A stretch of 64,000 bases of DNA, from NCBI RefSeq assembly GCF_001184025.1, contig NZ_BBYG01000012.1, positions 124,001-188,000 on the forward strand, written 5' to 3'. The notes beneath the pieces are model-generated. The model ran no database searches. It was not told the origin of the DNA and was given only the letters and a program-made list of their open reading frames with translations. Position 1 is the first letter of the stretch; each line of letters starts with the position of its first letter. This document shows positions 54,123 to 63,262 of this stretch, in pieces. The position numbers and the translations under genes were made by a program. The stretch is from Streptomyces maremycinicus. Lineage in GTDB: Bacteria > Actinomycetota > Actinomycetes > Streptomycetales > Streptomycetaceae.

Positions 54123-54992
54123 GTGACTTCAGCGACCAGACAGCCCGAGACCCCGACCGCCGCCCTCCCGCCGCGGCTGATCGCCACCGATCTCGACGGC
54201 ACTCTGCTGCGCGACGACAAGTCGGTGTCCCCGCGCACGGTCGCCGCCCTCGCCGCCGCCGAGGAGGCGGGCATCGAGGTCTTCTTCGTCACCGGCCGGC
54301 CGGCCCGCTGGATGGACGTGGTCAGCGAGCACGTCCACGGTCACGGGCTGGCGATCTGCGGCAACGGCGCCGCCGTGGTCGACCTCCACGGCGGCCCCGG
54401 TGCCCACCGGTTCGTGAAGGTGCGCGAGCTGGCGCGGGAGAACGCGCTGGACGCCGTACGGCTGCTGCGGGACGCGGCACCCGGCACCCTGTACGCCATC
54501 GAGCAGACGTACGGCTTCTACCAGGAGCCGGAGTATCCCAAGATGCACCTGGAGATACCCGACACCCTCGCCACGGCCGAGCGGTTGCTCGCGCCGGACG
54601 CGCCCGGCGCCAGCGAGCCGGTGCTGAAGATCCTCGCGTTCCACCCCACGCTCGACCCCGACGCCTTCCTCACCCTCGCCCGGCTGGCCATCGGCGACCG
54701 CGCCAACGTCACCCGCTCCAGCCCCAGCGCCCTGCTGGAGATCAGCGGCCCCGAGGTCTCCAAGGCCAGCACGCTGGCCCTGTGCTGTGCCGAGCGCGGC
54801 ATCTCCCACGAGGAGGTCGTCGCCTTCGGGGACATGCCGAACGACGTCGAGATGCTCACCTGGGCCGGCCGGTCGTACGCGATGGGCAACGCGCACCCGG
54901 ATGTGCTCGCGGCGGCCTCCGGCCGGACCGTCGCCAACAACGAGGACGGCGTCGCCGTCGTCATCGAGCGGCTGATCGCCGAGCGGGAGTAG
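54123..54992 (+). CDS. HAD-superfamily (Cof-type) phosphatase
   Basis: 289 residues. Motif [15 protein letters not shown], motif [12 protein letters not shown], a lysine in [10 protein letters not shown] and motif [14 protein letters not shown]. The cap domain is of type IIB. It is a paralogue of the serS-linked gene at 42228. GTG 54123 is likely leaderless (GAGAAT 7 bp upstream). It converges with the AraC-type gene with only 16 bp between them. Confidence 0.9.
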   Translation: MTSATRQPETPTAALPPRLIATDLDGTLLRDDKSVSPRTVAALAAAEEAGIEVFFVTGRPARWMDVVSEHVHGHGLAICGNGAAVVDLHGGPGAHRFVKVRELARENALDAVRLLRDAAPGTLYAIEQTYGFYQEPEYPKMHLEIPDTLATAERLLAPDAPGASEPVLKILAFHPTLDPDAFLTLARLAIGDRANVTRSSPSALLEISGPEVSKASTLALCCAERGISHEEVVAFGDMPNDVEMLTWAGRSYAMGNAHPDVLAAASGRTVANNEDGVAVVIERLIAERE

Positions 54993-55008
54993 CCCGCCCC
55001 GCCGGACG

Positions 55009-55875
55009 TCAGCCCCTTTCCCGCTCCACCGGCAGCCACAGTTCGGCGTCGGCCTCGGCCCCGTCCGGTGACAGCCGGGTGCGCAGGATCTCCGGACCGG
55101 GGCGGCCGCGGTACGGGTTGGACGGGAACCATTGGGTGAACACGTCCCGCCACAACTCCTGGATGGCCTGCGGGGCCGGCCCGGAGGTGGTGAAGACGGC
55201 CCAGCTGCCGGCCGGCACGGCCAGGGCGGTCGTGCCCTCGGGCGCGGCCGCGGAGGTGATCACCCCCTGGTAGTAGTCGAGCTCGGTCCCCTCGGCCCGG
55301 CTCGGATCCAGGTCGTCACAGACCGCGACGACACCCTGTGGGTCCTGGTCCGACAGCTTCTCCAGGTGCTCCAGGACCTGCCGGTCGATCCCGCGGACGA
55401 AGTCGATGATCGCCTGGTTCGGCCCCAGGTGTACCAAGGGCACCCGGGCCTTGAACCCGACGACGGTGAAGTCCGGCCGGTCCACTACGCGATAGCGCAT
55501 GCTGCTGCTCCCTTCGACGGTGAGACGGAAGGCCAGCCGGGGCTGGGAGACGAGCGCGGCGCCGGTACGGCGGGCCTCACCGGGCCCGACGCCGTGCACG
55601 GCACGGAACGCCCTGGCGAACGCCTCACCCGAGCCGTAGCCGTGGCGCACCGCGATCTCCAGCAGGGAGTCCTCGCCGACGAGCACCTCGGCGCCCGCGA
55701 CGGTCAGCCGCCTGCGCCGTACGTACTCCGACAAGGGCATACCGGCGAGCGCCGAGAACATCCGGCGCAGGTGGTACTCCGAGGTGGCGGCGCCGTGCGC
55801 CAGCGCCGCCACGTCGATCGGCTCGTCGAGGTGTTCCTCGATGTACTCCATGGCCTGATTGAGCCGCTCCAGCAC
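55009..55875 (-). CDS. AraC family regulator with GyrI-like effector domain
   Basis: 288 residues. An N-terminal AraC double helix-turn-helix (1-105: MEYIEEHLDEPIDVAALAHGAATSEYHLRRMF, ILEIAVRHGYGSGEAFARAF-type second helix) is followed by a GyrI/SbmC-like ligand domain (about 125-285: YRVVDRPDFTVVGFKARVPL to ELWLPVERE). This layout is that of Rob/BmrR-like multidrug or stress sensors. GTG 55875 has AAGGGG 7 bp upstream. No target is adjacent in a divergent orientation. Confidence 0.88.
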   Translation of the reverse strand: MLERLNQAMEYIEEHLDEPIDVAALAHGAATSEYHLRRMFSALAGMPLSEYVRRRRLTVAGAEVLVGEDSLLEIAVRHGYGSGEAFARAFRAVHGVGPGEARRTGAALVSQPRLAFRLTVEGSSSMRYRVVDRPDFTVVGFKARVPLVHLGPNQAIIDFVRGIDRQVLEHLEKLSDQDPQGVVAVCDDLDPSRAEGTELDYYQGVITSAAAPEGTTALAVPAGSWAVFTTSGPAPQAIQELWRDVFTQWFPSNPYRGRPGPEILRTRLSPDGAEADAELWLPVERERG

Positions 55876-55975
55876 TCCGGTCCCCTTCCGCCGTTGCGAT
55901 CACCACGCTAGGCGGCGGACATCCGGCCGGACCCGACATCCTGTGCCCGATCGGGTCGGGTGCGCGGGAGGAGCC

Positions 55976-57031
55976 TCAGCCGACCGGCGCTCCGCGCGCG
56001 GCCAGCCAGGGCACCGGGTCGAGCGCCGAGCCCGCGTGGGGCGTGACCCGCACCTCGAAGTGCAGGTGCGGGCCGGTCGAGTTGCCCGACGTGCCCGACT
56101 GCCCGATCCACTGCCCGGTGGTCACCCTGTCCCCCTGGTCGACGGTGACGGCGGCGAGGTGCGCGTACTGCGTGTAGTAACCGTCGGCGTGCCGTACCAC
56201 GATCTCGATCCCGAACGGTCCTCCGCACGACACCCGCACCACACGGCCGGCACCGACCGCCCGCACCGGCGTCCCGATCGGTACCGCGAAGTCCTGCCCG
56301 GTGTGCCGGTTCGCCCAGCGCGTGCCGCCGCTGCCGTAGGACGCGGACAGGGCGTACGTCTCGACCGGTGCGACCCAGTCGACGACGAAGTGCGCCGGCG
56401 GCTGGTCCAGGCGTACGGCGCCGCGGCAGGAGCCCGCCGCCACCGACGCGTCCGCCCGGCCCTGAAGCTGCCATCGCGCCTGTTCGAGCTTGTCGTCGAT
56501 GTCCTTCTTCAGCCGGGCGAGTTCCTGGGCATGACGCTCCACCGCCTGCCAGGCCTCGACGGCCTTCGCCTCGTCGGCGGCCAGCCGTGCCTCCGCCCGC
56601 CGGTTCCTGCCGATCGCGTTGTCGACGGCGAGGTTCGCCTGCGAGAACACATGCTGCCCGCGCATCAGTTTGTCGGGGCTGCCCGCCAGGACCAGTTGCG
56701 CGACGACCGGCAGACCGCCACCGCCGCGGTACTGGGCGCGGGCGATGCGGCCCAGGTCCTCGCGCAGCACGCCGATCTCCCGCCGCTCGCGGGTGAGGAG
56801 TCCCTCCACGTGCCGAGCCCGCACCTGCTTCTTCTCCGCCTCGCGCCGCCCCGCCTCGTACCGCTGCGTCGCCACCGCCGCGTCCTCGTACAGCCGCGCC
56901 ACCCGCGCGCTGATCCGGGAGTCGGAGCTGTCACCGGGCTCCCCCTCGGCGGCCGTGGGCCGAGTCGCGAGCAGTCCGGACAGACACAGCAGAACCGGAA
57001 CGATCAGGACGCGACGGCGAGATGAGTGCAT
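55976..57031 (-). CDS. Secreted M23 (LytM-type) peptidoglycan endopeptidase
   Basis: 351 residues. A signal peptide covers 1-28 (MHSSRRRVLIVPVLLCLSGL, ending TAA). Residues 38-190 are a long helical, coiled-coil region rich in Arg/Glu/Gln. Residues 225-345 form a LytM domain with zinc ligands H243 and D247 (NRHTGQDFAVP) and H324 in GPHLHFEV, with H291 in YAHLAAV also in the active site. It probably cuts peptidoglycan cross-bridges during growth; the coiled coil recalls NlpC/EnvC-like control. It lies downstream of the GAF kinase (78 bp gap). Confidence 0.92.
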   Translation of the reverse strand: MHSSRRRVLIVPVLLCLSGLLATRPTAAEGEPGDSSDSRISARVARLYEDAAVATQRYEAGRREAEKKQVRARHVEGLLTRERREIGVLREDLGRIARAQYRGGGGLPVVAQLVLAGSPDKLMRGQHVFSQANLAVDNAIGRNRRAEARLAADEAKAVEAWQAVERHAQELARLKKDIDDKLEQARWQLQGRADASVAAGSCRGAVRLDQPPAHFVVDWVAPVETYALSASYGSGGTRWANRHTGQDFAVPIGTPVRAVGAGRVVRVSCGGPFGIEIVVRHADGYYTQYAHLAAVTVDQGDRVTTGQWIGQSGTSGNSTGPHLHFEVRVTPHAGSALDPVPWLAARGAPVG

Positions 57032-57109
57032 GTCAGCGATCGTGACCCGGCTGCCGGGCCCCGGTCCTGTTCAAGTCGTACGCCTGGGGGACGCACCGCC
57101 CCCGATGGC

Positions 57110-58606
57110 TCAGTACGGCGCCTGCCACACCACCGTCGTACCGGCGCCGTCCGGCCCGATGCCCGGGCCGTGCGTGCTGTCGCCGCCGAGTGCCTCGGCC
57201 CGCCGCCGCAGGTTCCGCAGACCGCTGCGCCGGCCACCGTCGGGGATGCCCGAGCCGTCGTCGGCGACGGTCAGCCGCACGCCCGGGCGGCCGTCGGGAA
57301 GGGTCGCGGTGGCGTCGACGACGACTTCGACGCGGGAGGCACGCGCGTGCCGGAAGGCGTTGGAGAGGGCCTCCCGGAGAGCCGCGACGAGGTTCGTGCC
57401 GGTGAGGTCGCCGACCAGGGTGTCGACCGGTCCGACGAACCGGTGCGACGGCTCGAAGCCGAGCGGCACGGCCGCCGTGCCGATCTCACGCAGCACCCGC
57501 GTACAGAGCCCGGCGGGTGCCTCGGCTGAGCCCTGCTGGAGCGCGAAGACCGCGGTACGGATCTCCTGAAGGGTGACGTCCAGTTCCTCGACAGCCTTGC
57601 CGACGCCCTCCCGCACCTCGGGCACGACGGATCCGCGCTGGGCGCCCTCCAGCATCAGCCCGGTCGTGAACAGCCGCTGGACGACGAGGTCGTGCAGGTC
57701 ACGGGCGATGCGGTCACGGTCCTCGAACACCGCGAGCCGCTCCCGGTCGTGCTGTGCCTCGGCCATCACCAGCGCGAGCGCTGCCTGCGAGGCGAACTGG
57801 ACGGCCGCGGCGCGCTCGTCCTCGCCGAACGGCCGCTGCCCGCGGGCCCGGAGCATGACCAGGGCCCCCAGGACGCGCGCGTCGCTCCGGAGCGGGAGCA
57901 GCATGATCGGCCCGTAGCCTCGCGTGGACGCGGTGAGCGTCCGCGGGTCGCCGGCGGCGTCCACCACGAACACCGCCTGGCCGCGGAGGAGTTCGGTGAT
58001 GATCTCGCTGTCCGGCGGGACGACCTCGCCGAGCATGGTCGACGGCCGGTCCGCGGCCACGGCGACGATCTCCAGGCCGCCCTCGTCGGCGGGCAGCAGT
58101 ACGACCCCTGCGGCCGACCCGGAGAGCCCGCGGGCCTGTTCGGCGACGACCTGGAGGGCGTCATGGGTGTCCCCGCCGGACAGCAGCGCGGTGGTGACGG
58201 CGACCGACCCGTCGATCCACCGTTCGCGCCGCTGAGCGGCCGCGTACAGGCGGGCGTTGCCGAGAGCGGTGCCCGCCTCGGTGGCCAGCACGCGGACCGT
58301 GTCCACGTCCCGGTCGTCGAACGGCCTCCCGTCCCGCTTCTCCGCCAGACAGAACTCGCCGAGGACCTCGCCGTGGGCCCTGATCGGCAGGCGCAGCCCG
58401 CGGTGCCCGCCGGGCCGTCGGCCGATACGGCGAGCGGTCGCCTCGTCGACACCGTGGAAGACGATGTCGGTCGGAGTGGCGTGGCCTTCGCCTCGGACCT
58501 CGATCAGTGCGTACCGGGCCCGGGTCAGCTCCACCGCGGTCCCGCAGATCCGTTCCAGCGTGGAGCGCAGCTCCGGCAGGGGAGCGGGAAACGGATCCGT
58601 GGCCAT
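57110..58606 (-). CDS. GAF-domain sensor histidine kinase
   Basis: 498 residues, cytoplasmic. Two GAF domains (about 1-125 and 138-285) precede a HisKA_3 dimerisation domain with H305 (RIARDLHDLVVQRLF) and a HATPase domain (395-498: LREALSNAFRHARASRVEV, VADDGSGIPDG, GLRNLRRRAEALGG). The organisation matches DevS/DosS-type kinases; whether the GAF domains bind haem is not visible. No response regulator is adjacent. It lies downstream of the cydAB-cydCD genes, which suggests redox or oxygen sensing as inference. TAGGCT 6 bp before the ATG suggests a leaderless start. Confidence 0.9.
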   Translation of the reverse strand: MATDPFPAPLPELRSTLERICGTAVELTRARYALIEVRGEGHATPTDIVFHGVDEATARRIGRRPGGHRGLRLPIRAHGEVLGEFCLAEKRDGRPFDDRDVDTVRVLATEAGTALGNARLYAAAQRRERWIDGSVAVTTALLSGGDTHDALQVVAEQARGLSGSAAGVVLLPADEGGLEIVAVAADRPSTMLGEVVPPDSEIITELLRGQAVFVVDAAGDPRTLTASTRGYGPIMLLPLRSDARVLGALVMLRARGQRPFGEDERAAAVQFASQAALALVMAEAQHDRERLAVFEDRDRIARDLHDLVVQRLFTTGLMLEGAQRGSVVPEVREGVGKAVEELDVTLQEIRTAVFALQQGSAEAPAGLCTRVLREIGTAAVPLGFEPSHRFVGPVDTLVGDLTGTNLVAALREALSNAFRHARASRVEVVVDATATLPDGRPGVRLTVADDGSGIPDGGRRSGLRNLRRRAEALGGDSTHGPGIGPDGAGTTVVWQAPY

Positions 58607-58659
58607 GCCCTGAGCCTAGTTGCCCTGTTTGTCAGGGAAAGCCGGGACAGCTCGGTGGG

Positions 58660-61600
58660 TCACCGCGCCGCCACCAACAGCTCCGTGGCCTCCTCGCGTT
58701 CGGCCATGCTCCGCAACGGTCCCTCCGAGGCCGCCAGCGCCGCGTAGGAACCCCGCTGCACCACTCGCCCCTCATCCAGCACGAGCACCTCGTCGACCGC
58801 TTCGAGACCGGCCAGCCGGTGGGTGATGAGCAGGGTCGTGCGGCCCTCGGTGGCGGCCAGCAGGTCCCGGGTGAGGGCGTCGGCGGTCGGCAGGTCCAGA
58901 TGCTCGGCGGGCTCGTCGAGCACCAGGACGGGGAAGTCGGCGAGCAACGCCCGGGCCAGCGCGAGCCGCTGCCGCTGCCCGCCGGACAGCCGGGCGCCGT
59001 GCTCGCCCACGAGCGTGTCGAGCCCGTCGGGCAGACCGTCGGCCCACTCCAGCAGCCGGGCTCGCGCCAGCGCGTCCCGCAGCTCCTCCTCGCTCGCCTC
59101 CCTCTTCGCGAGCAGGAGGTTCTCGCGGACCGAACTGTCGAAGAGGTGCGCGTCCTGCGCGCACAGCCCGACGAGTCGGCGTACGTCGTCACCGTCCAGG
59201 GCGTGCGCGTCGACGCCGCCGAGCGTGTACGAGCCCGTGTCGGCGTCGAGGAACCGCAGCAGCACCTGCGCGAGCGTGGTCTTGCCGGAGCCGGAGGGCC
59301 CCACGACGGCGATCCGGCGCCCCCGCGTCAAGGTCAGTCCGACCCCGGCGAGCGCGTCCCGGTCCTGCCCGGAATGCCGGGCGGCCAGCCCCCGCAGCAC
59401 CAGCGGGAAGGGCGACGCGGGCGCCTGACGGGGCCGCTCCGGCTCGCGCACGGGCTCGGGGGAGTCCAGGACCTCGTACACCCGCTCGGCGCTCCGGCGT
59501 ACCCGTTGGCGGTACTGCACGGCCAGGGGCAGCCCCAGGACGGCTTCGAAGGCGGCCAGCGGGGTGAGGACGACCACGGCCATGGTCACGCCGCCCAGCC
59601 GTCCGTCGGCGACCGCCTGGGCGCCCACGAGGGCGGCCGCCGTGACGGTCAGCCCCGACACGAGCGCCGTCAGCCCGTCGCCGAGGGCGGTGGCGGTCGC
59701 GGCGCGCGAGGCGATCCGGGTGAGCACCGAGTCGGCCGCGCGCACCCCCGCGGAACGGACGGGCAACGCGCCCGCGACGGTCAGCTCGGCGGTGCCGGTG
59801 AGCAGGTCGGCCGTGCGGGTGGCGAGCACCCCTCGGGCAGGGGCGAGCCGACGCTCGGCCCGGCGCGCCACGGCACCCGTGACCAGGGGGACACCGACCC
59901 CGGCCAGCAGCAGTCCGGCGGCGAGCACCGCCCCGGCCTCGGGCAGCAGCCACGCGGTGAAGGCGACGGAACCGGCCGAGACGACGAGCGCCGCACCCGC
60001 GGGCAGCAGCCAGCGCAGCCAGTAGTCCTGGAGGGCGTCCACGTCGGCGACCAGCCGCGTCAACAGGTCGCCCCGCCGGGTCGAGCGCAGACCCGCGGGC
60101 GCCAGCCGCTCCAGCCGGCGCCAGACGGCGACCCGGGTGTCGGCCATCATCCGCAGCACGGCGTCGTGCGAGACGAGCCGCTCCGCGTACCGGAACACCG
60201 CCCGCCCGATACCGAAGGTGCGGGTCGCCGTCACGGCCACCATCAGGTAGAGCACCGGCGGCTGCTGTGAGGCCCGCGAGATGAGCCATCCGGAGGTGGC
60301 CATGAGGCCCACGGCACTGCCGAGGGCGAGGCTGCCGAGCAAGAGCGCGAGAGCGAGCCGGCCACGTCGAGCGCCGGCCATCGCGCGGACCCGGGCGAGG
60401 ACGCCACCACCGGTCACGGCCGTACCGGTCCCGGACCCACCGGTGACGGGCGGGGCAGCCGCCTCTTCCAGCGGCGCGGGAGCCTTCTGGCGCACGGCCT
60501 CCAGGGGAGCGGGTGCCTCGGCCCCGGCCAGCCGCACCACCCGGTCGGCAACCGCCAGCAGGGCCGGCCGGTGCACGACCAGCAGGACCGTCCGGCCTGC
60601 CGCGAGGCGCCGCACGGCCTCCACCACCTCCGCCTCGGTTTCCCCGTCGAGCGCGGCCGTCGGCTCGTCCAGCAGCAGTACGGGCCGGTCCGCGAGAAAC
60701 GCCCTGGCCAGCGCCAGCCGCTGCCGCTGCCCGGCGGACAGCCCGGCCCCGTCCTCGCCGAGCAGGGTGCCGAGCCCGGCGGGCAGCGCCTCGACGAAGT
60801 CCAGCGCCCCGGCGTCCGCCAGGGCCCGGCGTACGGCCGCGTCGTCGGCGTCCGGGCGCGCCAGGCGGACGTTCTCCTCGATCGTCCCGGCGTAGAGGTG
60901 CGGGCGCTGCGGCACCCACGCGATCCGAGAGCGCCACTGCTCCAGGTCGGCCGCCGCGAGGTCGACTCCCCCGGCCAGCACCCGGCCCTCGGCCGGCCGC
61001 ACGAACCCCAGCAGCGCGTTCAGCAGGGTCGACTTGCCCGCGCCGCTCGGTCCGACCAGCGCGACCGTCTCCCCGGGTTCGACGGTGAACGACACATCCG
61101 TGACGGCGTCGGCGGACCGCCCGGGGTAGCGGACGGTCACGCCCTCGAAGGCCACCCCTCCCTCGACCACCGCGACGGTGCCCGGTGCCGGTGCCGGCGT
61201 CTCCAGCACCTCGAAGATCTCCTCGGCGGCAGCCAGCCCCTCGGCGGCCGCGTGGTACTGCGCCCCGACCTGCCGCAGCGGGAGATACGCCTCCGGCGCC
61301 AGTACGAGGATCACCAGGCCGATGTACAGGTCCATCTCGCCGTGGACGAGGCGCATGCCGATCGTCACGGCCACCAGGGCCACCGAGAGCGTCGCCAGCA
61401 GCTCCAGCGCGAACGACGAGATGAAGGCGATCCGCAGCGTCCGCATGGTCGCCTGCCGGTACTCACCGGTGATGCGCCGGATCGACTCGGCCTGCGCCTT
61501 GGCCCGCCCGAACACCTTGAGCGTGGGCAGCCCGGCGACGACGTCCAGGAAGTGCCCGGACAACCGGGACAGCAGCCGCCACTGACGGTCCATCCGCGAC

Positions 61601-62157
61601 TGCGTGGCCCAGCCGATCAGCACCATGAAGACCGGGATCAGGGGCAGGGTGCCGACAATGATCGCTGCGGACACCCAGTCCTCGGTCACGATCCGCGCGA
61701 GCACCGCGACCGGTACGACCACCGCGAGGCCCAACTGCGGGAGATAGCGCGAGAAGTAGTCGTCGAGGGCGTCCACGCCCCGCGTGGCGAGAGCGACCAG
61801 CGAACCGGTGCGCCGGCCGCTGAGCCAGTTCGGACCCAGCACGGTGGCCCGCTCCAGCAGCCGCCCGCGCAGCTCGGACTTCACGGCGGCACTCGCGCGG
61901 TGCGCGGCGAGTTCGGTGAGCCAGGCCACCAGCGCCCGGCCGATCGCCACAGCCACCAACAGCAGCAGGGGAGTGCGCAGTTCGGCGAGGGACAGTCCGT
62001 GCTGGAAGGCCCCCACCACGACCTCGGCGACGAGCATCGCCTGCGCGATGACCAGAGCCGCTCCGACAGCCCCCAGACCGACGACCGCCACCAGGAAGAG
62101 GCGGGTGGCGCGGGCGTACCGGAGGAGACGCGGGTCGATCGGTTTCACGTGAAACAC
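58660..62157 (-). CDS. cydCD: Fused CydD-CydC thiol exporter for cytochrome bd assembly
   Basis: 1,165 residues containing two complete ABC exporter halves. The first half (1-560) has six helices and Walker A VGPSGAGKSTLL, LSAGQRQRLALARA and LLLDEPTAALD. The second half (590-1165) has six helices and Walker A VGPSGSGKTTLA, LSGGQRQRLALARA and VLDEPAEHLD. In E. coli CydDC are separate proteins exporting cysteine/glutathione needed for cytochrome bd; the fusion is usual in Streptomyces. The first codons (VFHVKP) are encoded by a parS-like palindrome. A GTG at 62148 is an alternative start. It lies downstream of cydAB. Confidence 0.93.
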   Translation of the reverse strand: MFHVKPIDPRLLRYARATRLFLVAVVGLGAVGAALVIAQAMLVAEVVVGAFQHGLSLAELRTPLLLLVAVAIGRALVAWLTELAAHRASAAVKSELRGRLLERATVLGPNWLSGRRTGSLVALATRGVDALDDYFSRYLPQLGLAVVVPVAVLARIVTEDWVSAAIIVGTLPLIPVFMVLIGWATQSRMDRQWRLLSRLSGHFLDVVAGLPTLKVFGRAKAQAESIRRITGEYRQATMRTLRIAFISSFALELLATLSVALVAVTIGMRLVHGEMDLYIGLVILVLAPEAYLPLRQVGAQYHAAAEGLAAAEEIFEVLETPAPAPGTVAVVEGGVAFEGVTVRYPGRSADAVTDVSFTVEPGETVALVGPSGAGKSTLLNALLGFVRPAEGRVLAGGVDLAAADLEQWRSRIAWVPQRPHLYAGTIEENVRLARPDADDAAVRRALADAGALDFVEALPAGLGTLLGEDGAGLSAGQRQRLALARAFLADRPVLLLDEPTAALDGETEAEVVEAVRRLAAGRTVLLVVHRPALLAVADRVVRLAGAEAPAPLEAVRQKAPAPLEEAAAPPVTGGSGTGTAVTGGGVLARVRAMAGARRGRLALALLLGSLALGSAVGLMATSGWLISRASQQPPVLYLMVAVTATRTFGIGRAVFRYAERLVSHDAVLRMMADTRVAVWRRLERLAPAGLRSTRRGDLLTRLVADVDALQDYWLRWLLPAGAALVVSAGSVAFTAWLLPEAGAVLAAGLLLAGVGVPLVTGAVARRAERRLAPARGVLATRTADLLTGTAELTVAGALPVRSAGVRAADSVLTRIASRAATATALGDGLTALVSGLTVTAAALVGAQAVADGRLGGVTMAVVVLTPLAAFEAVLGLPLAVQYRQRVRRSAERVYEVLDSPEPVREPERPRQAPASPFPLVLRGLAARHSGQDRDALAGVGLTLTRGRRIAVVGPSGSGKTTLAQVLLRFLDADTGSYTLGGVDAHALDGDDVRRLVGLCAQDAHLFDSSVRENLLLAKREASEEELRDALARARLLEWADGLPDGLDTLVGEHGARLSGGQRQRLALARALLADFPVLVLDEPAEHLDLPTADALTRDLLAATEGRTTLLITHRLAGLEAVDEVLVLDEGRVVQRGSYAALAASEGPLRSMAEREEATELLVAAR
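62141..62156. promoter_or_regulatory. parS site at the cydCD start
   Basis: GGTTTCACGTGAAACA has one mismatch (first base) to the parS consensus. It covers codons 1-6 of cydCD. First of three sites spaced 34 bp apart. Confidence 0.8.
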
Positions 62158-62174
62158 CCTTTTCTCACAGAGCG

Positions 62175-62190
62175 TGTTTCACGTGAAACA
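62175..62190. promoter_or_regulatory. parS site embedded in a 28-bp palindrome
   Basis: A perfect TGTTTCACGTGAAACA, with the symmetry extended outward by AGAGCG/CGCTCT so that 62169-62196 is self-complementary. Confidence 0.92.
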
Positions 62191-62208
62191 CGCTCTCCTC
62201 ATGTGGGG

Positions 62209-62224
62209 TGTTTCACGTGAAACA
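62209..62224. promoter_or_regulatory. parS site embedded in a 32-bp palindrome after cydB
   Basis: A perfect TGTTTCACGTGAAACA whose symmetry is extended by ATGTGGGG/CCCCACAT (62201-62232). It begins 5 bp beyond the cydB stop codon, so in RNA it would also form a terminator-like hairpin. Confidence 0.92.
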
Positions 62225-62237
62225 CCCCACATCAGAC

Positions 62238-63242
62238 TCAGTGGGCGGGCTCGGCGATGTGCTGCGTACCGATCCGCTTGCGGAACACCCAGTACGTCCA
62301 GCCCTGGTAGAGGAGCACGATCGGCGTGGCGATTCCCGCACACCAGGTCATGATCTTCAGCGTGTACGGGCTCGACGAGGCGTTGGTCACCGTCAGGCTC
62401 CAGCTGTCGTTGAGCGTGGACGGCATGACGTTCGGAAAGAGCGTCAGGAAGAGCATCGCCACGGCGGCCACGATGGTGACGCCGGAGAACGCGAACGACC
62501 AGCCCTCGCGTCCCGCCTGGTTCGCCACGAGCGCCGCGACCAGGGCGCCGACCGCCACGACCAGGGCGACCAGACTCTTGGCGTCACCACTGTCGACCTG
62601 CGTCCACAGCAGGAAGATCGAAGCGAACACGGCGGTCGCGAGCCCCACCTTGAGCGCCAGCCTCCGTGCCCGTTCCCGGATCTCGCCGACGGTCTTCAGG
62701 GCCGTGAACACCGCGCCGTGGAAGGTGAACAGTGTCAGGGTCACCAGACCACCGAGCAGCGCGTACGGGTTGAGCAGGTCCCACACATTGCCCACGTACT
62801 CGAAGTTCTGATCGATCTTGACGCCCCCCACGATGTTGCCGAAGGCGACACCCCAGAGGAACGCGGGAAGGAGGGAGGTCCAGAAGATCGCGGTCTCCCA
62901 GTTGCGCTGCCAGTTCTCCTCGGGACGCTTCGCCCGGTACTCGAAGGCGACGCCCCGCACGATCAGGCAGACCAGGATGAGCAGCAGCGGCAGGTAGAAG
63001 CCGGAGAAGAGCGTGGCGTACCACTCGGGGAAGGCGGCGAAGGTCGCGCCGCCCGCCGTGAGCAGCCACACCTCGTTGCCGTCCCAGACGGGTCCGATCG
63101 TGTTGATGAGCACCCGCCGCTCGGGGCGGTCGCGGGCGAGCAGCTTGGTGAGGATGCCGACCCCGAAGTCGAAGCCCTCCAGGAAGAAGTAGCCGGTCCA
63201 CAGGACGGCGATCAGGACGAACCAGACGTCGTGCAGTTCCAT
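62238..63242 (-). CDS. cydB: Cytochrome bd ubiquinol/menaquinol oxidase subunit II
   Basis: 334 residues with eight to nine membrane helices. Recognisable start VWFVLIAVLWTGYFFLEGFDFGVGIL and family motif GPVWDGNEVWLLTAGGATFAAFPEWYA. With CydA it forms the high-affinity terminal oxidase reducing oxygen at the membrane. It starts 20 bp after cydA in the same operon. No CydX-like small subunit is visible in the 80 bp before cydCD. Confidence 0.96.
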   Translation of the reverse strand: MELHDVWFVLIAVLWTGYFFLEGFDFGVGILTKLLARDRPERRVLINTIGPVWDGNEVWLLTAGGATFAAFPEWYATLFSGFYLPLLLILVCLIVRGVAFEYRAKRPEENWQRNWETAIFWTSLLPAFLWGVAFGNIVGGVKIDQNFEYVGNVWDLLNPYALLGGLVTLTLFTFHGAVFTALKTVGEIRERARRLALKVGLATAVFASIFLLWTQVDSGDAKSLVALVVAVGALVAALVANQAGREGWSFAFSGVTIVAAVAMLFLTLFPNVMPSTLNDSWSLTVTNASSSPYTLKIMTWCAGIATPIVLLYQGWTYWVFRKRIGTQHIAEPAH

Positions 63243-63262
63243 GTCTGTGCAGCTCCCTCGGC

